Positions 8,521 through 16,328 of a stretch of DNA of 64,000 bases are shown here, in pieces. The notes under the pieces were generated by a model, which was not told the DNA's origin, ran no database searches, and saw only the letters and a list, made by a program, of their open reading frames with translations. A program made the translations under genes and the position numbers. The number at the start of each line of letters is the position of its first letter. Positions within the stretch are counted from its first letter, which is position 1. Source of the DNA: Haloparvum alkalitolerans. GTDB taxonomy: Archaea; Halobacteriota; Halobacteria; Halobacteriales; Haloferacaceae. Location of the stretch: the NCBI RefSeq assembly GCF_050122995.1, contig NZ_JBNLIA010000015.1, positions 62,001 to 126,000 of the forward strand, in the 5' to 3' direction.

Positions 8521-9582
8521 TCAGGGCTCGTAGAAGGCGTCCGCGCCGTGGTCGTCCTGCCACGCGAACGCGAACAGCCGCCGCGAGGGGACCCGTTCGA
8601 GCGGCTCCGCGGCCGCACCGCCGGACTCGCCGGTGTGTGCCGCGGGCGCGTCGACGGGCCGGCCGGTCGCGCCGTCGTACAGCGCGCCGGTGCCGTCGGG
8701 GCGGTCCGCGCGGAATCCCGCGGGGGTCGCGCGCCACTCGTAGCCGGGGTCCGCGAAGGCGTGGATCCCCTCGTCCGCGAAGACGACGACCGACGCGCCG
8801 CCGACCGTCGCGGTCACGACGCCGCCGGCCGCCTCGACGCGCGGGAGGGGGAACCCGAGCGCGTCGCCGCCCCGCTCGACGCCGAGGACGACCGCCTTCG
8901 GGTCGAGGTCCGTCCGGTCCCACGAGCGGCCGCCCGTGCCCCGGTGTGCCCCGAGTCCGAACCCCTCAGCCTCGAAGTAGCGCTCGTAGGGCGCCTCGTC
9001 GTAGTCGACGGGCTCGGGGTCGTCCCCGTCCCCGGCCGCTTCGCTCTCGCCGCCCGGCGGGGCGAGCACGTCCCCGTCGGGATGTGCCTCCCGGAAGCGG
9101 GCCATCGTCGTCACGCCCGCGGGGAGCACCCGCAGCGACGCGCCCGCGAGCACTCCCGAGAGCGCGCGTCCGAGCGACTGCTTCCACTCCGTCCCGGTCT
9201 CGCGGTCGTACATCACGAGGTCGTCGTCCGCGAGCTTGCCCGAGACGCCGAACGTGAGCGTCTCGGGGAGGCCGTCCTCGTCGTCGAGGTCGGCGTCTTC
9301 CGCGTCGACCGTCTCCGCCCGCCGGTCGTAGACCACCGCGGAGCCGCAGAGCGGACACCACGTCACCGCGACCGGGATGCCGCCCAGTTCGTCGTTGACG
9401 ATCTCGTGGTAGTGGAGGTAGCGGACGGGGTACGCCCGGGCCCGCCCCTCGACCGTGACCGCGACCACGTCGTCGTCCGGGTCCCCCTCGTAGGCCGCGG
9501 CCGGCACGCCCTCCGGGTCGTCGACGCTGGGGATCGCGTCGCGCGGGACGACCCGTCGCACGTCGAACCGGGCGTCGCTCAC
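8521..9582 (-). CDS. DUF3179 domain protein
   Basis: A 353-residue cytoplasmic protein with the DUF3179 signature: RAYPVRYLHYHEIVNDELGG followed by PVAVTWCPLCGSAVVYDR, with a CPLC pair. Domains of this family are widespread in haloarchaea and marine bacteria; the function is unknown. The Cys pair and a nearby His suggest a metal or redox site (inference). It starts with GTG at 9582 overlapping the alaX stop (GTGA), so translation is coupled to alaX. An acidic insert occupies the middle of the protein, around residues 165-180. Confidence 0.88.
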   Translation of the reverse strand: MSDARFDVRRVVPRDAIPSVDDPEGVPAAAYEGDPDDDVVAVTVEGRARAYPVRYLHYHEIVNDELGGIPVAVTWCPLCGSAVVYDRRAETVDAEDADLDDEDGLPETLTFGVSGKLADDDLVMYDRETGTEWKQSLGRALSGVLAGASLRVLPAGVTTMARFREAHPDGDVLAPPGGESEAAGDGDDPEPVDYDEAPYERYFEAEGFGLGAHRGTGGRSWDRTDLDPKAVVLGVERGGDALGFPLPRVEAAGGVVTATVGGASVVVFADEGIHAFADPGYEWRATPAGFRADRPDGTGALYDGATGRPVDAPAAHTGESGGAAAEPLERVPSRRLFAFAWQDDHGADAFYEP

Positions 9583-10430
9583 GACGCTCCGTCCCCCGCG
9601 TTCGCGGGATCCGTGTCGTCCCCGGCGTCGACGTGCTCCGCGAGCGCGAACCGGACGCGCTCCTCGTCGCTGCCCTTCGTCTCGCGGCCCGTGACGACCA
9701 CCTCGCCGATCTTCTCGGTGTTGTCGACGTGCGTGCCCGCACACGCGGTGCGGTCGTAGGGGTCGGCGTCGGGGTCGGGCTCGCCGTCCGCGCCGAGCCC
9801 CGCGACCTCCACGATCCGGAGTTCGGTGATGGAGTCCGGCAGCAGGTCGATCCGCGTGCGCTCGGTGTCGAGCGTCGCCTCCGCCTCCTCGCGGTCCATC
9901 GTGTAGTGGGTGACGGGGCGGGCGTCCGCGATCAGCTCGTTCAGGCGCTCCTCGATCAGCGCGAGGTCCTCGTCGGTGAAGCGGTCGTGCCCGGCGTCGA
10001 GGTGCGCGTGGTCGCCGTACAGCTGATTGCCCGTCGTGGGCGCGTCGAACGCCTCGAGCAGCAGCGCCGACAGCAGGTGCTGTGCGGTGTGGTAGCGCAT
10101 GTGGGCGTACCGCCGGTTCCACGTCACCTCGCAATCGACCGTCGTTCCGGGTTCGGGCAGGTCCGCCCTCGCCTCGCCGCCGACGGGCGCGTCGTTGGCG
10201 ACCGCGCCGTTCTCCGGACGGAGCGTGTGGTAGACGTCGTCCGACTTCTGCACGTCGACGACGCGCCAGCGGTCACCGTTCGCCTCGACGACGCCGGTGT
10301 CGTGCGGCTGGCCGCCGCCCTCGGGGTAAAAGTACGTGCGGTCGAGCACGAGCCGGTCGTCGAGGCTCCGCTCGACGGTCGCGGAGAACTCCCGGACGTA
10401 GCTGTCCGCGAGGTAGGCCTGGTCGGTCAT
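9579..10430 (-). CDS. alaX: Alanyl-tRNA editing protein AlaX (medium form)
   Basis: A 283-residue freestanding editing domain that hydrolyses Ser-tRNA(Ala) or Gly-tRNA(Ala). Residues 34-42 carry FYPEGGGQP of the glycine-rich motif found in AlaRS and AlaX-M. The zinc ligands are His114 and His118 (HTAQH) plus Cys230 and His234 (CAGTH). Having the Gly-rich N-terminal region makes it the medium type rather than the short type. The C-terminal 25 residues are a disordered Asp/Gly tail. First gene of a two-gene unit with the DUF3179 gene. Confidence 0.94.
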   Translation of the reverse strand: MTDQAYLADSYVREFSATVERSLDDRLVLDRTYFYPEGGGQPHDTGVVEANGDRWRVVDVQKSDDVYHTLRPENGAVANDAPVGGEARADLPEPGTTVDCEVTWNRRYAHMRYHTAQHLLSALLLEAFDAPTTGNQLYGDHAHLDAGHDRFTDEDLALIEERLNELIADARPVTHYTMDREEAEATLDTERTRIDLLPDSITELRIVEVAGLGADGEPDPDADPYDRTACAGTHVDNTEKIGEVVVTGRETKGSDEERVRFALAEHVDAGDDTDPANAGDGAS

Positions 10431-10558
10431 ACGCGGACGGAGTCGACCGAGCTACTTACGGGTTGTTGAGTCGGAAACGGGCGGATCCGGCGGTGAAGCA
10501 CGTGCCGCTTCGACCGCGAGGCGCCCGGAACGCGTCCGCCGAAAAGTGGGTACACTGT

Positions 10559-10650
10559 CGTAACGTCTAAAAGCGTTACGTACCTCCGTTCGTACAATGA
10601 ACTACACGGATCGTCACGGGGGGAGGTGCCGGCGTGGGCGTCGAGATTAA
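10559..10650 (+). promoter_or_regulatory. Promoter with inverted repeat, short upstream ORF and strong Shine-Dalgarno
   Basis: A perfect 7-base inverted repeat, CGTAACG (10559-10565) and CGTTACG (10574-10580), flanks the TATA-like TCTAAAAG. About 25 bases further, an ATG at 10597 opens a 17-codon reading frame ending TAA at 10648-10650. That frame overlaps both a strong Shine-Dalgarno GGAGGTG (10622-10628) and the GTG start of the HD gene at 10634. Most genes here look leaderless, so a leader with SD and an overlapping mini-ORF is unusual. An operator plus translational control is inferred. Confidence 0.55.
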
Positions 10651-11326
10651 GGAGTCCTCGGTGAGCGAGGACGCGTTCGAGGACATGAAGGAGTTCGTCC
10701 ACGACTACCTCGCCGCCAGCGTCGAGGGCGAGGACGACGGGGGTCGGATGCGGTGGTACCCCTGGCACTCCGCGGAGTACCGGTTCAACCACATCCTCAA
10801 CGTGATGGAGATCGCCACCGAGATCGCGGAGGCGGAGGGCGCCGACGTGGACGTGGTGCGCGTCGCCGCACTGTTCCACGACGTGGCCAAGTTGGAGGCC
10901 GAACAGGACGTTCACGCCGAGGCCGGGGCGCGCGTCGCCCGGGAGTACCTCCGGACGCGCGGGGACTACCCCGAGTCGTTCGTCGAGGAGGTGTGCCAGG
11001 CGGTCGAGGACCACTCCTACCAGGGCGACCTCGACGCGGTCGCGCTGGAGGCGCGGTGTCTGATCGAGGCGGACATCCTCGACAAGATCGGCGCCAACGG
11101 CAGCGCGCTGATGCTGCTCCGGATGGGCTACGAGTCCCGCTCGCACATGGACGCCGCGAAGATGGTCGACCGCGTGCTCGAACGCGGCCGCGACCACGTC
11201 GACCGCATCGAGTCCGACACGGCCGAGAGCATCGCCCACCAGCGGCTCAAGCGCGCCAGGTGGTTCCGCGAGTGGCTGGTCGACGAGGTCGCCGCGATGG
11301 ACCGGTCCGGCGTCACCGACGAGTAG
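10634..11326 (+). CDS. HD-domain hydrolase
   Basis: A 230-residue HD-superfamily protein. Metal ligands are visible as a His in YRFNHILNV (near residue 52), the His-Asp pair of LFHDVAK (near 79), a second His region VEDHSYQG (near 132), and Asp in EADILDKIG. Such proteins are metal-dependent phosphohydrolases; the substrate (nucleotide or other phosphate ester) cannot be told. The GTG start is set by GGAGGTG five bases upstream. It is monocistronic and followed by dph5. Confidence 0.85.
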   Translation: MGVEIKESSVSEDAFEDMKEFVHDYLAASVEGEDDGGRMRWYPWHSAEYRFNHILNVMEIATEIAEAEGADVDVVRVAALFHDVAKLEAEQDVHAEAGARVAREYLRTRGDYPESFVEEVCQAVEDHSYQGDLDAVALEARCLIEADILDKIGANGSALMLLRMGYESRSHMDAAKMVDRVLERGRDHVDRIESDTAESIAHQRLKRARWFREWLVDEVAAMDRSGVTDE

Positions 11327-11402
11327 GACGGCCGCCGATCGGCCCGGCGCCGCCGAGCCGCCGTTCCGGGTCCTATAAGGCCGTCCCCGGCCGAGCGGCG
11401 GT

Positions 11403-12194
11403 ATGCTCACCTTCATCGGCCTCGGCCTCTACGACGAGCGGTCGATCACCGTCGAGGGGCAGGAGGCGCTGCGCGCGGCCGACCACGCCTACGCCGAGTT
11501 CTACACCAGCCGGCTGGTCGGCGCCGACGTCGCGGACCTGGAGGCGTATCACGGCGTCGACATCGAGGTGCGTGACCGGCCCGGCGTCGAACAGGACCCC
11601 GACGACATGCTGGCGAGGGCGGCCGCCTCGGACGTGGCGTTTCTGACCGCGGGCGACACGATGATCTCGACGACTCACGCGGACCTCCGGCTCCGCGCCG
11701 AGGAGCGGGGCATCGAGACCCGCGTTATCCACGGCGTCACCGCCCAGTCGGCCGCCTCCAGCCTGACCGGGCTCCAGAACTACCGCTTCGGAAAGGCGGT
11801 GACGCTCCCGTTCCCGTACGCCCACGGCGGCGACCGCGTCCCGGAGAGCGTGATCGAGACGATCGAGGCCAACCGCGATCGCGGCCTCCACACGGTCGTC
11901 TATCTGGACATAAAGGTCGGCATGGGGCCGCGCGGCCCGGACCCGGACCACGAGGAGTACATGACCGCCGACTACGCGGCCGAGCTGTTCGCCGAGGAGT
12001 GGGGCGACGAACTCGCCGTGGTCGTCGCGCGCGCCGGGAGCCCGGACGCCGTCGTCGCCGCGGACCGCCTCTCCGCGCTCGCGGCGCGCGACTTCGGCGA
12101 CCCGCTGCACCTGCTGGTGATCCCCGGCGACCTCCACCACGTCGAGGCGGACGCGCTGGCGGGGCTCGCCGGCGCTCCCGACGACCTGCTGTGA
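11403..12194 (+). CDS. dph5: Diphthine synthase
   Basis: A 263-residue tetrapyrrole-methylase-fold SAM methyltransferase. It opens MLTFIGLGLYDERSIT and has the AFLTAGDTMISTTHADL loop near residue 80 and HGVTAQSAASSLTGLQNYRFG near 113, all diagnostic of diphthine synthase. It methylates the modified histidine of aEF2 in diphthamide biosynthesis. Length is normal. It is alone on its strand and convergent with pcc1. Confidence 0.96.
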   Translation: MLTFIGLGLYDERSITVEGQEALRAADHAYAEFYTSRLVGADVADLEAYHGVDIEVRDRPGVEQDPDDMLARAAASDVAFLTAGDTMISTTHADLRLRAEERGIETRVIHGVTAQSAASSLTGLQNYRFGKAVTLPFPYAHGGDRVPESVIETIEANRDRGLHTVVYLDIKVGMGPRGPDPDHEEYMTADYAAELFAEEWGDELAVVVARAGSPDAVVAADRLSALAARDFGDPLHLLVIPGDLHHVEADALAGLAGAPDDLL

Positions 12195-12267
12195 CCTGCG
12201 GCGCCGCGTATCGAGGCACGCGACGGGACGTAGCGGAGAAGCGAGGGGAGGGCGACGGACGGCGTCG

Positions 12268-12519
12268 TTATCGGTCGCTCACGTCCTCGGCGACCGCCAC
12301 GAGCCGGGTCCAGCTGTTGATCCCGGCGCGGAGGGCGACGAGGTCGTGCGCCCGCACGCGGACCGCCACCGTGTCCCCGTCGCGGTCGACGCTCGCGGTC
12401 GAGCGGGCGTCGTCGATCTCGCCGACCTCCGGGCCGAGCGCGTCGGCCACGAGGCGAGCGCGACGCTCGTCGGGGTAGGAAAAGCGCAAGAAAGCGTCGT
12501 GCTCGAACGCCGGCGACAC
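12268..12519 (-). CDS. pcc1: KEOPS complex subunit Pcc1
   Basis: An 83-residue Pcc1-fold protein. Residues around 25-45 (LGPEVGEIDDARSTASV) and the R-A-x-IN(S)W segment near residue 65 are typical of archaeal Pcc1, the dimerisation subunit of KEOPS, which makes t6A37 in tRNA together with Kae1, Bud32 and Cgi121. It begins with GTG at 12519, 11 bases after the rpoP stop, and is the third gene of an L37Ae-Rpo12-Pcc1 operon. Confidence 0.92.
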   Translation of the reverse strand: MSPAFEHDAFLRFSYPDERRARLVADALGPEVGEIDDARSTASVDRDGDTVAVRVRAHDLVALRAGINSWTRLVAVAEDVSDR

Positions 12520-12530
12520 GGGTGGACCCG

Positions 12531-12665
12531 TCAGTTGACGTCGACTTCTTTGACGTCGCCGCCGCGCTCCTTCAGGAGGACGCGGTGGCCACAGTACGGA
12601 CAGCGGACGCCGCCGTACTCGTCGAGCGTCACGTCGCGCTTACAGCGGGAGCACTTGTAGCTCAT
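12531..12665 (-). CDS. rpoP: DNA-directed RNA polymerase subunit P (Rpo12)
   Basis: A 44-residue protein carrying one zinc finger: CSRC at residues 5-8 and CPYC at 22-25, with the typical MSYKCSRCKRDV opening and an acidic tail. It is the archaeal counterpart of eukaryotic Rpb12 and sits in the Rpo3-Rpo10-Rpo11 assembly platform of RNA polymerase. Its ATG shares one base with the rpl37ae stop (TAATG), so the genes are translationally coupled. Confidence 0.96.
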   Translation of the reverse strand: MSYKCSRCKRDVTLDEYGGVRCPYCGHRVLLKERGGDVKEVDVN

Positions 12666-12931
12666 TATTCCTCGTCGGCCAGCGCGGCGCGGATGGAGCG
12701 CCGGACGGTGCGGCCGCCGGGCGTCTCGGGGCGGTAGGCGCCGCCGGTGAACTTCTCGCCCGTCTCCTCGTTGACCCAGATGCCGGTCCCCACGCGGGTG
12801 ACGTCGTCGCCGTCGACCGTCGCGGACTCCATCTCCGCTTCGATGTCCTGCACGCGCTTGCGGGCGACGCGCCCGTAGCGTGCGCCGAATCGGCCCGCGC
12901 TGCCGGTGGATCGAGCCTCGTTCTCAGCCAT
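12665..12931 (-). CDS. rpl37ae: Ribosomal protein L37Ae (eL43) lacking the zinc finger cysteines
   Basis: An 88-residue protein with clear L37Ae flanks: GSAGRFGARYGRVARKRV at the N-terminus and GGAYRPETPGGRTVRRSI near the C-terminus. In the family as I know it, the middle holds a C4 zinc ribbon (two CxxC pairs, one before and one after GTGIW). Here no cysteine is present: the segment before is ESATVDGDDVTRV and the one after is VNEETGEKFTGG. The start at 12931 is the only one giving the canonical N-terminus. First gene of the operon with rpoP and pcc1. Confidence 0.92.
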   Translation of the reverse strand: MAENEARSTGSAGRFGARYGRVARKRVQDIEAEMESATVDGDDVTRVGTGIWVNEETGEKFTGGAYRPETPGGRTVRRSIRAALADEE

Positions 12932-13068
12932 AGTGGAGAAGAGTACCGCCAGCGTGGGTAAAAAGGCTACGAGTCCGGGCGCCCCGCGGGAGGGCCTCAC
13001 AGTCCCGGAGCGGAGGAACGACCACCGGGACAACGGCCTTTTAGCTTCGAGCGACCACACCTCGAACA

Positions 13069-13809
13069 ATGAACTGTCGGCGGTGTGGCACCCCCCTCGA
13101 CAAGCCCGGGGACTACTGTCTCACCTGCAACACCGCCAACAGCGACGCCGTGGTGGTCCGCTTCGACCCCGACCGCGCGGAGATCGCGATGCTCGACGAC
13201 GACGAGGTCGTCGGCCGGACGACCGTCACCACGATCCCCGAGCGCGACCGCCGGGACGGGGACGAGCGCGAGACGGTTCAACGGCGGAACTTCGCGGGCC
13301 GGGTCGCCGACGAGATCCGGCGCAAGCGCCCCGAGGCGGTGTATGCCGCCGGCGAGCGCGGACCGCTCCGCGAGGCGCGCGCCCAGCTCCACCACGAGTT
13401 CTACCGCATCCCCGACGAGGCCGACCCCGTCGCGTGGGTGCGCGACCGCCGCGGCGACCGCGCGCTCGAAGTCGTCGAGACGCCGCCGAAGGAGAAGATC
13501 GGCGGCACGCACTCGACGCTGATCGGCGGCCGACCGGGACGGCGCGCCATCTCCACGGTCGCGGGACACCCGCACGTCAAGAAGATCGTCCCGGGGCCGA
13601 TCGACGCGGGCGGGACCGGGTCGCGGACGGGGCTGCGCGCGAAGGCCACCCGCGCGGACCGGAACGGCAACGTGCGGCTCCTGTTGCGGGACGGCTCCAG
13701 CGTGCAGGAGAACCGGATCGTCACGACCGCGATGGACCGCGACACCGGCGAGCGCGTGCGCGAGGACCTCAACGAGGCGCTACGCGAGGCGGAACTGCAG
13801 GACGGCTGA
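13069..13809 (+). CDS. DUF2103 predicted metal-binding protein
   Basis: A 246-residue protein. The N-terminus is a zinc ribbon with CRRC at residues 3-6 and CLTC at 17-20. The rest matches the archaeal DUF2103 family by its hallmarks: GTHSTLIGGRPGRRAISTVA near 145, HVKKIVPGPI near 168, and a C-terminal RLLLRDGSSVQENRIVTTA. Function is unknown; basic patches and the ribbon suggest RNA or DNA binding (inference). Divergent from rpl37ae across a 137-base promoter region. Confidence 0.85.
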   Translation: MNCRRCGTPLDKPGDYCLTCNTANSDAVVVRFDPDRAEIAMLDDDEVVGRTTVTTIPERDRRDGDERETVQRRNFAGRVADEIRRKRPEAVYAAGERGPLREARAQLHHEFYRIPDEADPVAWVRDRRGDRALEVVETPPKEKIGGTHSTLIGGRPGRRAISTVAGHPHVKKIVPGPIDAGGTGSRTGLRAKATRADRNGNVRLLLRDGSSVQENRIVTTAMDRDTGERVREDLNEALREAELQDG

Positions 13810-13833
13810 TCCGACCGGCCGCCCCCGACTTCT

Positions 13834-14337
13834 CTACTCGTCCTGCCGCACGTACAGCGTCTTCTCGCACTCCGCGTGGACGACGCCCTCGGCGTCGACG
13901 ATCGCCACCTCGTAGACGCGGTCGAACGACTCGCCGGGGGACAGCGCCTCGCGGATGCGGTCGAGCTCGGCCCCCTCGATCTCGAACTCCGCGTACAGCG
14001 TCTCGCGGCCGGGCTTTCTGAACCTGATGTCGGCCGCCTTGTCCCACACCGTGTAGCGGTCGGTGTCGAGGTTCCGCCGCAGCAGGCTCATGTAGACGGG
14101 GTCGACCGCGCCGTAGAGACTGCCGCCGAAGATCGCGCCGACGACGTTCCGCGTCCGCCAGTTGAACGGGATCCGGACGCGGACGTAGCGCCAGTCGCCG
14201 CCGATGTGGTCGATCCGCGCGCCCGTCCCGCGGTAGGCCGGGAACAGGTTGTAGCCGTGCCGCCAGAGCCGCGTCCGGAGCGTCTCCGCGGGCGGGTCGT
14301 CACGCAATGGGGCGCGCTCCGGCCCGTCGTCGCTCAT
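13834..14337 (-). CDS. DUF4442 hotdog-fold protein
   Basis: A 167-residue protein resembling DUF4442 thioesterase-like hotdog proteins. It begins with an acidic tail, followed by the helix of LWRHGYNLFPAYRGTGAR, the NWRTRNVVGAIFGGSLYGAV hotdog helix near residue 60, and YMSLLRRNL. Members are thought to act on acyl-CoA or acyl-ACP; no activity is proven for this branch. Convergent with the DUF2103 gene, with only 24 bases between the stop codons. Confidence 0.82.
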   Translation of the reverse strand: MSDDGPERAPLRDDPPAETLRTRLWRHGYNLFPAYRGTGARIDHIGGDWRYVRVRIPFNWRTRNVVGAIFGGSLYGAVDPVYMSLLRRNLDTDRYTVWDKAADIRFRKPGRETLYAEFEIEGAELDRIREALSPGESFDRVYEVAIVDAEGVVHAECEKTLYVRQDE

Positions 14338-14441
14338 ACCCGCACACGCGACCGAAGGCGCATACCCCTGTCGGAACCGGCGACGGCGTTGGTGCGGTCG
14401 CGGCGCCCTCCTTTTACGTCGGCGCGCGCCGGACGACCCGT

Positions 14442-15155
14442 ATGGAGACGGAGACGCTCGGCGACCCCGCCGACCCGGACCTCGCGTGCGTGCTCGGCTG
14501 GGGGAACCGCCTCGACCACGAGAACGTCCGCTGGCTGCTGGAGACGCTCGCGGCCGACAGCCGCGTCACCGCGGTACAGATCCCGATCACGGTCACCGAC
14601 TTCGAGGCGGGGTACCTCGACCCGGTCCGCGAGGTCGTCGACGGCCTCGACGACGACTACCGCTTCGTCGGCCACTCGACCGGCGGGCTGATCGGCGCGT
14701 ACCTCCGCGGGGAGGCGGCGCCCGCGACGCGGACGTACCTCAGCCCGTGGTGGGGAATGGTTCCGGAGACGGCCGGCCCCATCTTCGACCTCGTCACGCG
14801 GCTCCCGATTTCTCGACGGGTCGTCCCCGTCGGCACCGCCGACCGCGACGCGCTCGGCGCGCTCGCGACCGACCGCCAGATCAGGGAGGGGCCCGACCGA
14901 GCGGCGCCGACGTTCCTCCGGGAGGCGGCGCGGGCGCAGGCCGGCCTCGCGGCCGTCGACCCCGACCCCGACGCGGTCGCCTTCTGTACCCTGACGGACC
15001 GGATCGTCGACCCGCGTCGCGTGGGGGACCGCGTCGAGGCCGAGCGCACGGTGCTGTACGACGGCGGCCACGAGCTGTTCTCCTCCCCGTCGCGCGACGA
15101 GCACGCGTCGACGCTCCGGGCGGTCGTCCGCGAGGGGCCGGCGGGACTGCCGTAG
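14442..15155 (+). CDS. Alpha/beta hydrolase
   Basis: A 237-residue alpha/beta hydrolase. The nucleophile elbow is GHSTGG near residue 75. A plausible acid is in LTDRIVD near 187, and the catalytic His in GGHELF near 208, so the triad is complete. The substrate is unknown. The ATG at 14442 follows a TATA-like CTTTTACG at 14411-14418; the reading frame continues upstream without support. Confidence 0.8.
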   Translation: METETLGDPADPDLACVLGWGNRLDHENVRWLLETLAADSRVTAVQIPITVTDFEAGYLDPVREVVDGLDDDYRFVGHSTGGLIGAYLRGEAAPATRTYLSPWWGMVPETAGPIFDLVTRLPISRRVVPVGTADRDALGALATDRQIREGPDRAAPTFLREAARAQAGLAAVDPDPDAVAFCTLTDRIVDPRRVGDRVEAERTVLYDGGHELFSSPSRDEHASTLRAVVREGPAGLP

Positions 15156-15233
15156 CGCCCCGGGACGGCCCCGCGGGTGAATCTCGCTCCGACCCCGAAA
15201 CCCGTATCCCGACCGGTCCGCTACGGGTCGGTA

Positions 15234-16235
15234 ATGGACTGCGACAAGTGCGGCGCGGACGCGGTCACCTTCGCGGCCTACTCCGGCGCCCACCTCTGTG
15301 AGGACCACTTCTGTCGCTCGGTCGAGAAGCGCGTGCGCCGGCGGGTCCGGGAGGACGGCCTCCTCGACCCCGAGGCGACGCCCGACGACCCCGACCGCTG
15401 GGTGATCGGTCTCTCGGGCGGGAAGGACAGCGTCGTGCTCGCGTCGATCCTCGACGACACGTTCGGCAAGGACCCCCGCGTGGAGATGCTCGCGCTCACC
15501 ATCCACGAGGGGATCGAGGGGTACCGCGACGAGAGCGTCGACGCCTGCGTCGAGCTGGCCGACGACCTCGACATGCGCCACGAGGTGGTGTCGTACGCCG
15601 ACGAGATCGGCGTCGAGATGGACGACGTGGTCGAGAAGGACCCCGAGAACATGGCCGCCTGCGCCTACTGCGGCGTCTTCCGGCGCGACCTGCTGGAGAC
15701 CTACGCCGACGAGTTCGGCGCCGACAAGCTCCTCACCGGACACAACCTCGACGACGAGGCCCAGACCGCGCTGATGAACTTCCTCGAGGGCGACGTTCGC
15801 CAGATCGCCAAGCACTTCGACGCCTCGCTCGGCCCCTTCGACGAGCGCGGCGGAGCGACCGATGCCGCGGACGACGACGCGGACGACGACGCGCCCTTCA
15901 TCCCGCGCGCGAAGCCGCTCCGCGACGTGCCCGAGAAGGAGGTCGCGCTCTACTGCCACCTCCGGGACATCCCCGCGCACATGGCCGAGTGCCCGCACGC
16001 GGACGAGGCGTACCGCGGCGAGATCCAGCGACTCCTCTACGACTTGGAGGAGAACCACCCCGGTACCCGCCACTCGATCATGGCCGGCTACGAGGAGCTG
16101 GCAGCGCTGGCGGCCGACCGCTACCGCGACGACGGAGAAGGGCCGGAGCTCCGCGAGTGCGCGGAGTGCGGCTCCGTGACCAGCCGCGAGGTCTGCCGGA
16201 AGTGCCGACTCGTCGCGGCCATCGAAGCGGTCTGA
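15234..16235 (+). CDS. ncsA: tRNA 2-thiouridine-forming ATP pyrophosphatase NcsA
   Basis: A 333-residue Ncs6/TtuA-type enzyme. An N-terminal zinc finger (CDKCG at 3-7, then C22 and H25) precedes the PP-loop SGGKDS at 61-66. The catalytic cysteine region CAYCG follows near 139, then GHNLDDEAQT near 164, and a C-terminal finger with CAECG and CRKC. It adenylates U34 of certain tRNAs for 2-thiolation; in Haloferax the sulfur is delivered by SAMP2 activated by UbaA, whose gene is at 33619 here. An acidic insert occupies about residues 205-220. It lies next to ftsZ2, convergent, as in Haloferax volcanii from memory. Confidence 0.95.
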   Translation: MDCDKCGADAVTFAAYSGAHLCEDHFCRSVEKRVRRRVREDGLLDPEATPDDPDRWVIGLSGGKDSVVLASILDDTFGKDPRVEMLALTIHEGIEGYRDESVDACVELADDLDMRHEVVSYADEIGVEMDDVVEKDPENMAACAYCGVFRRDLLETYADEFGADKLLTGHNLDDEAQTALMNFLEGDVRQIAKHFDASLGPFDERGGATDAADDDADDDAPFIPRAKPLRDVPEKEVALYCHLRDIPAHMAECPHADEAYRGEIQRLLYDLEENHPGTRHSIMAGYEELAALAADRYRDDGEGPELRECAECGSVTSREVCRKCRLVAAIEAV

Positions 16236-16328
16236 GAGTCGGAGCGGGGCGTCGGAGTCGCGGCGGCGCGGTCGCTCGTCGGTGCGGGGTCGAAAAAACG
16301 TGACGCGGTTCGCGGCGAACGGCCGGCG

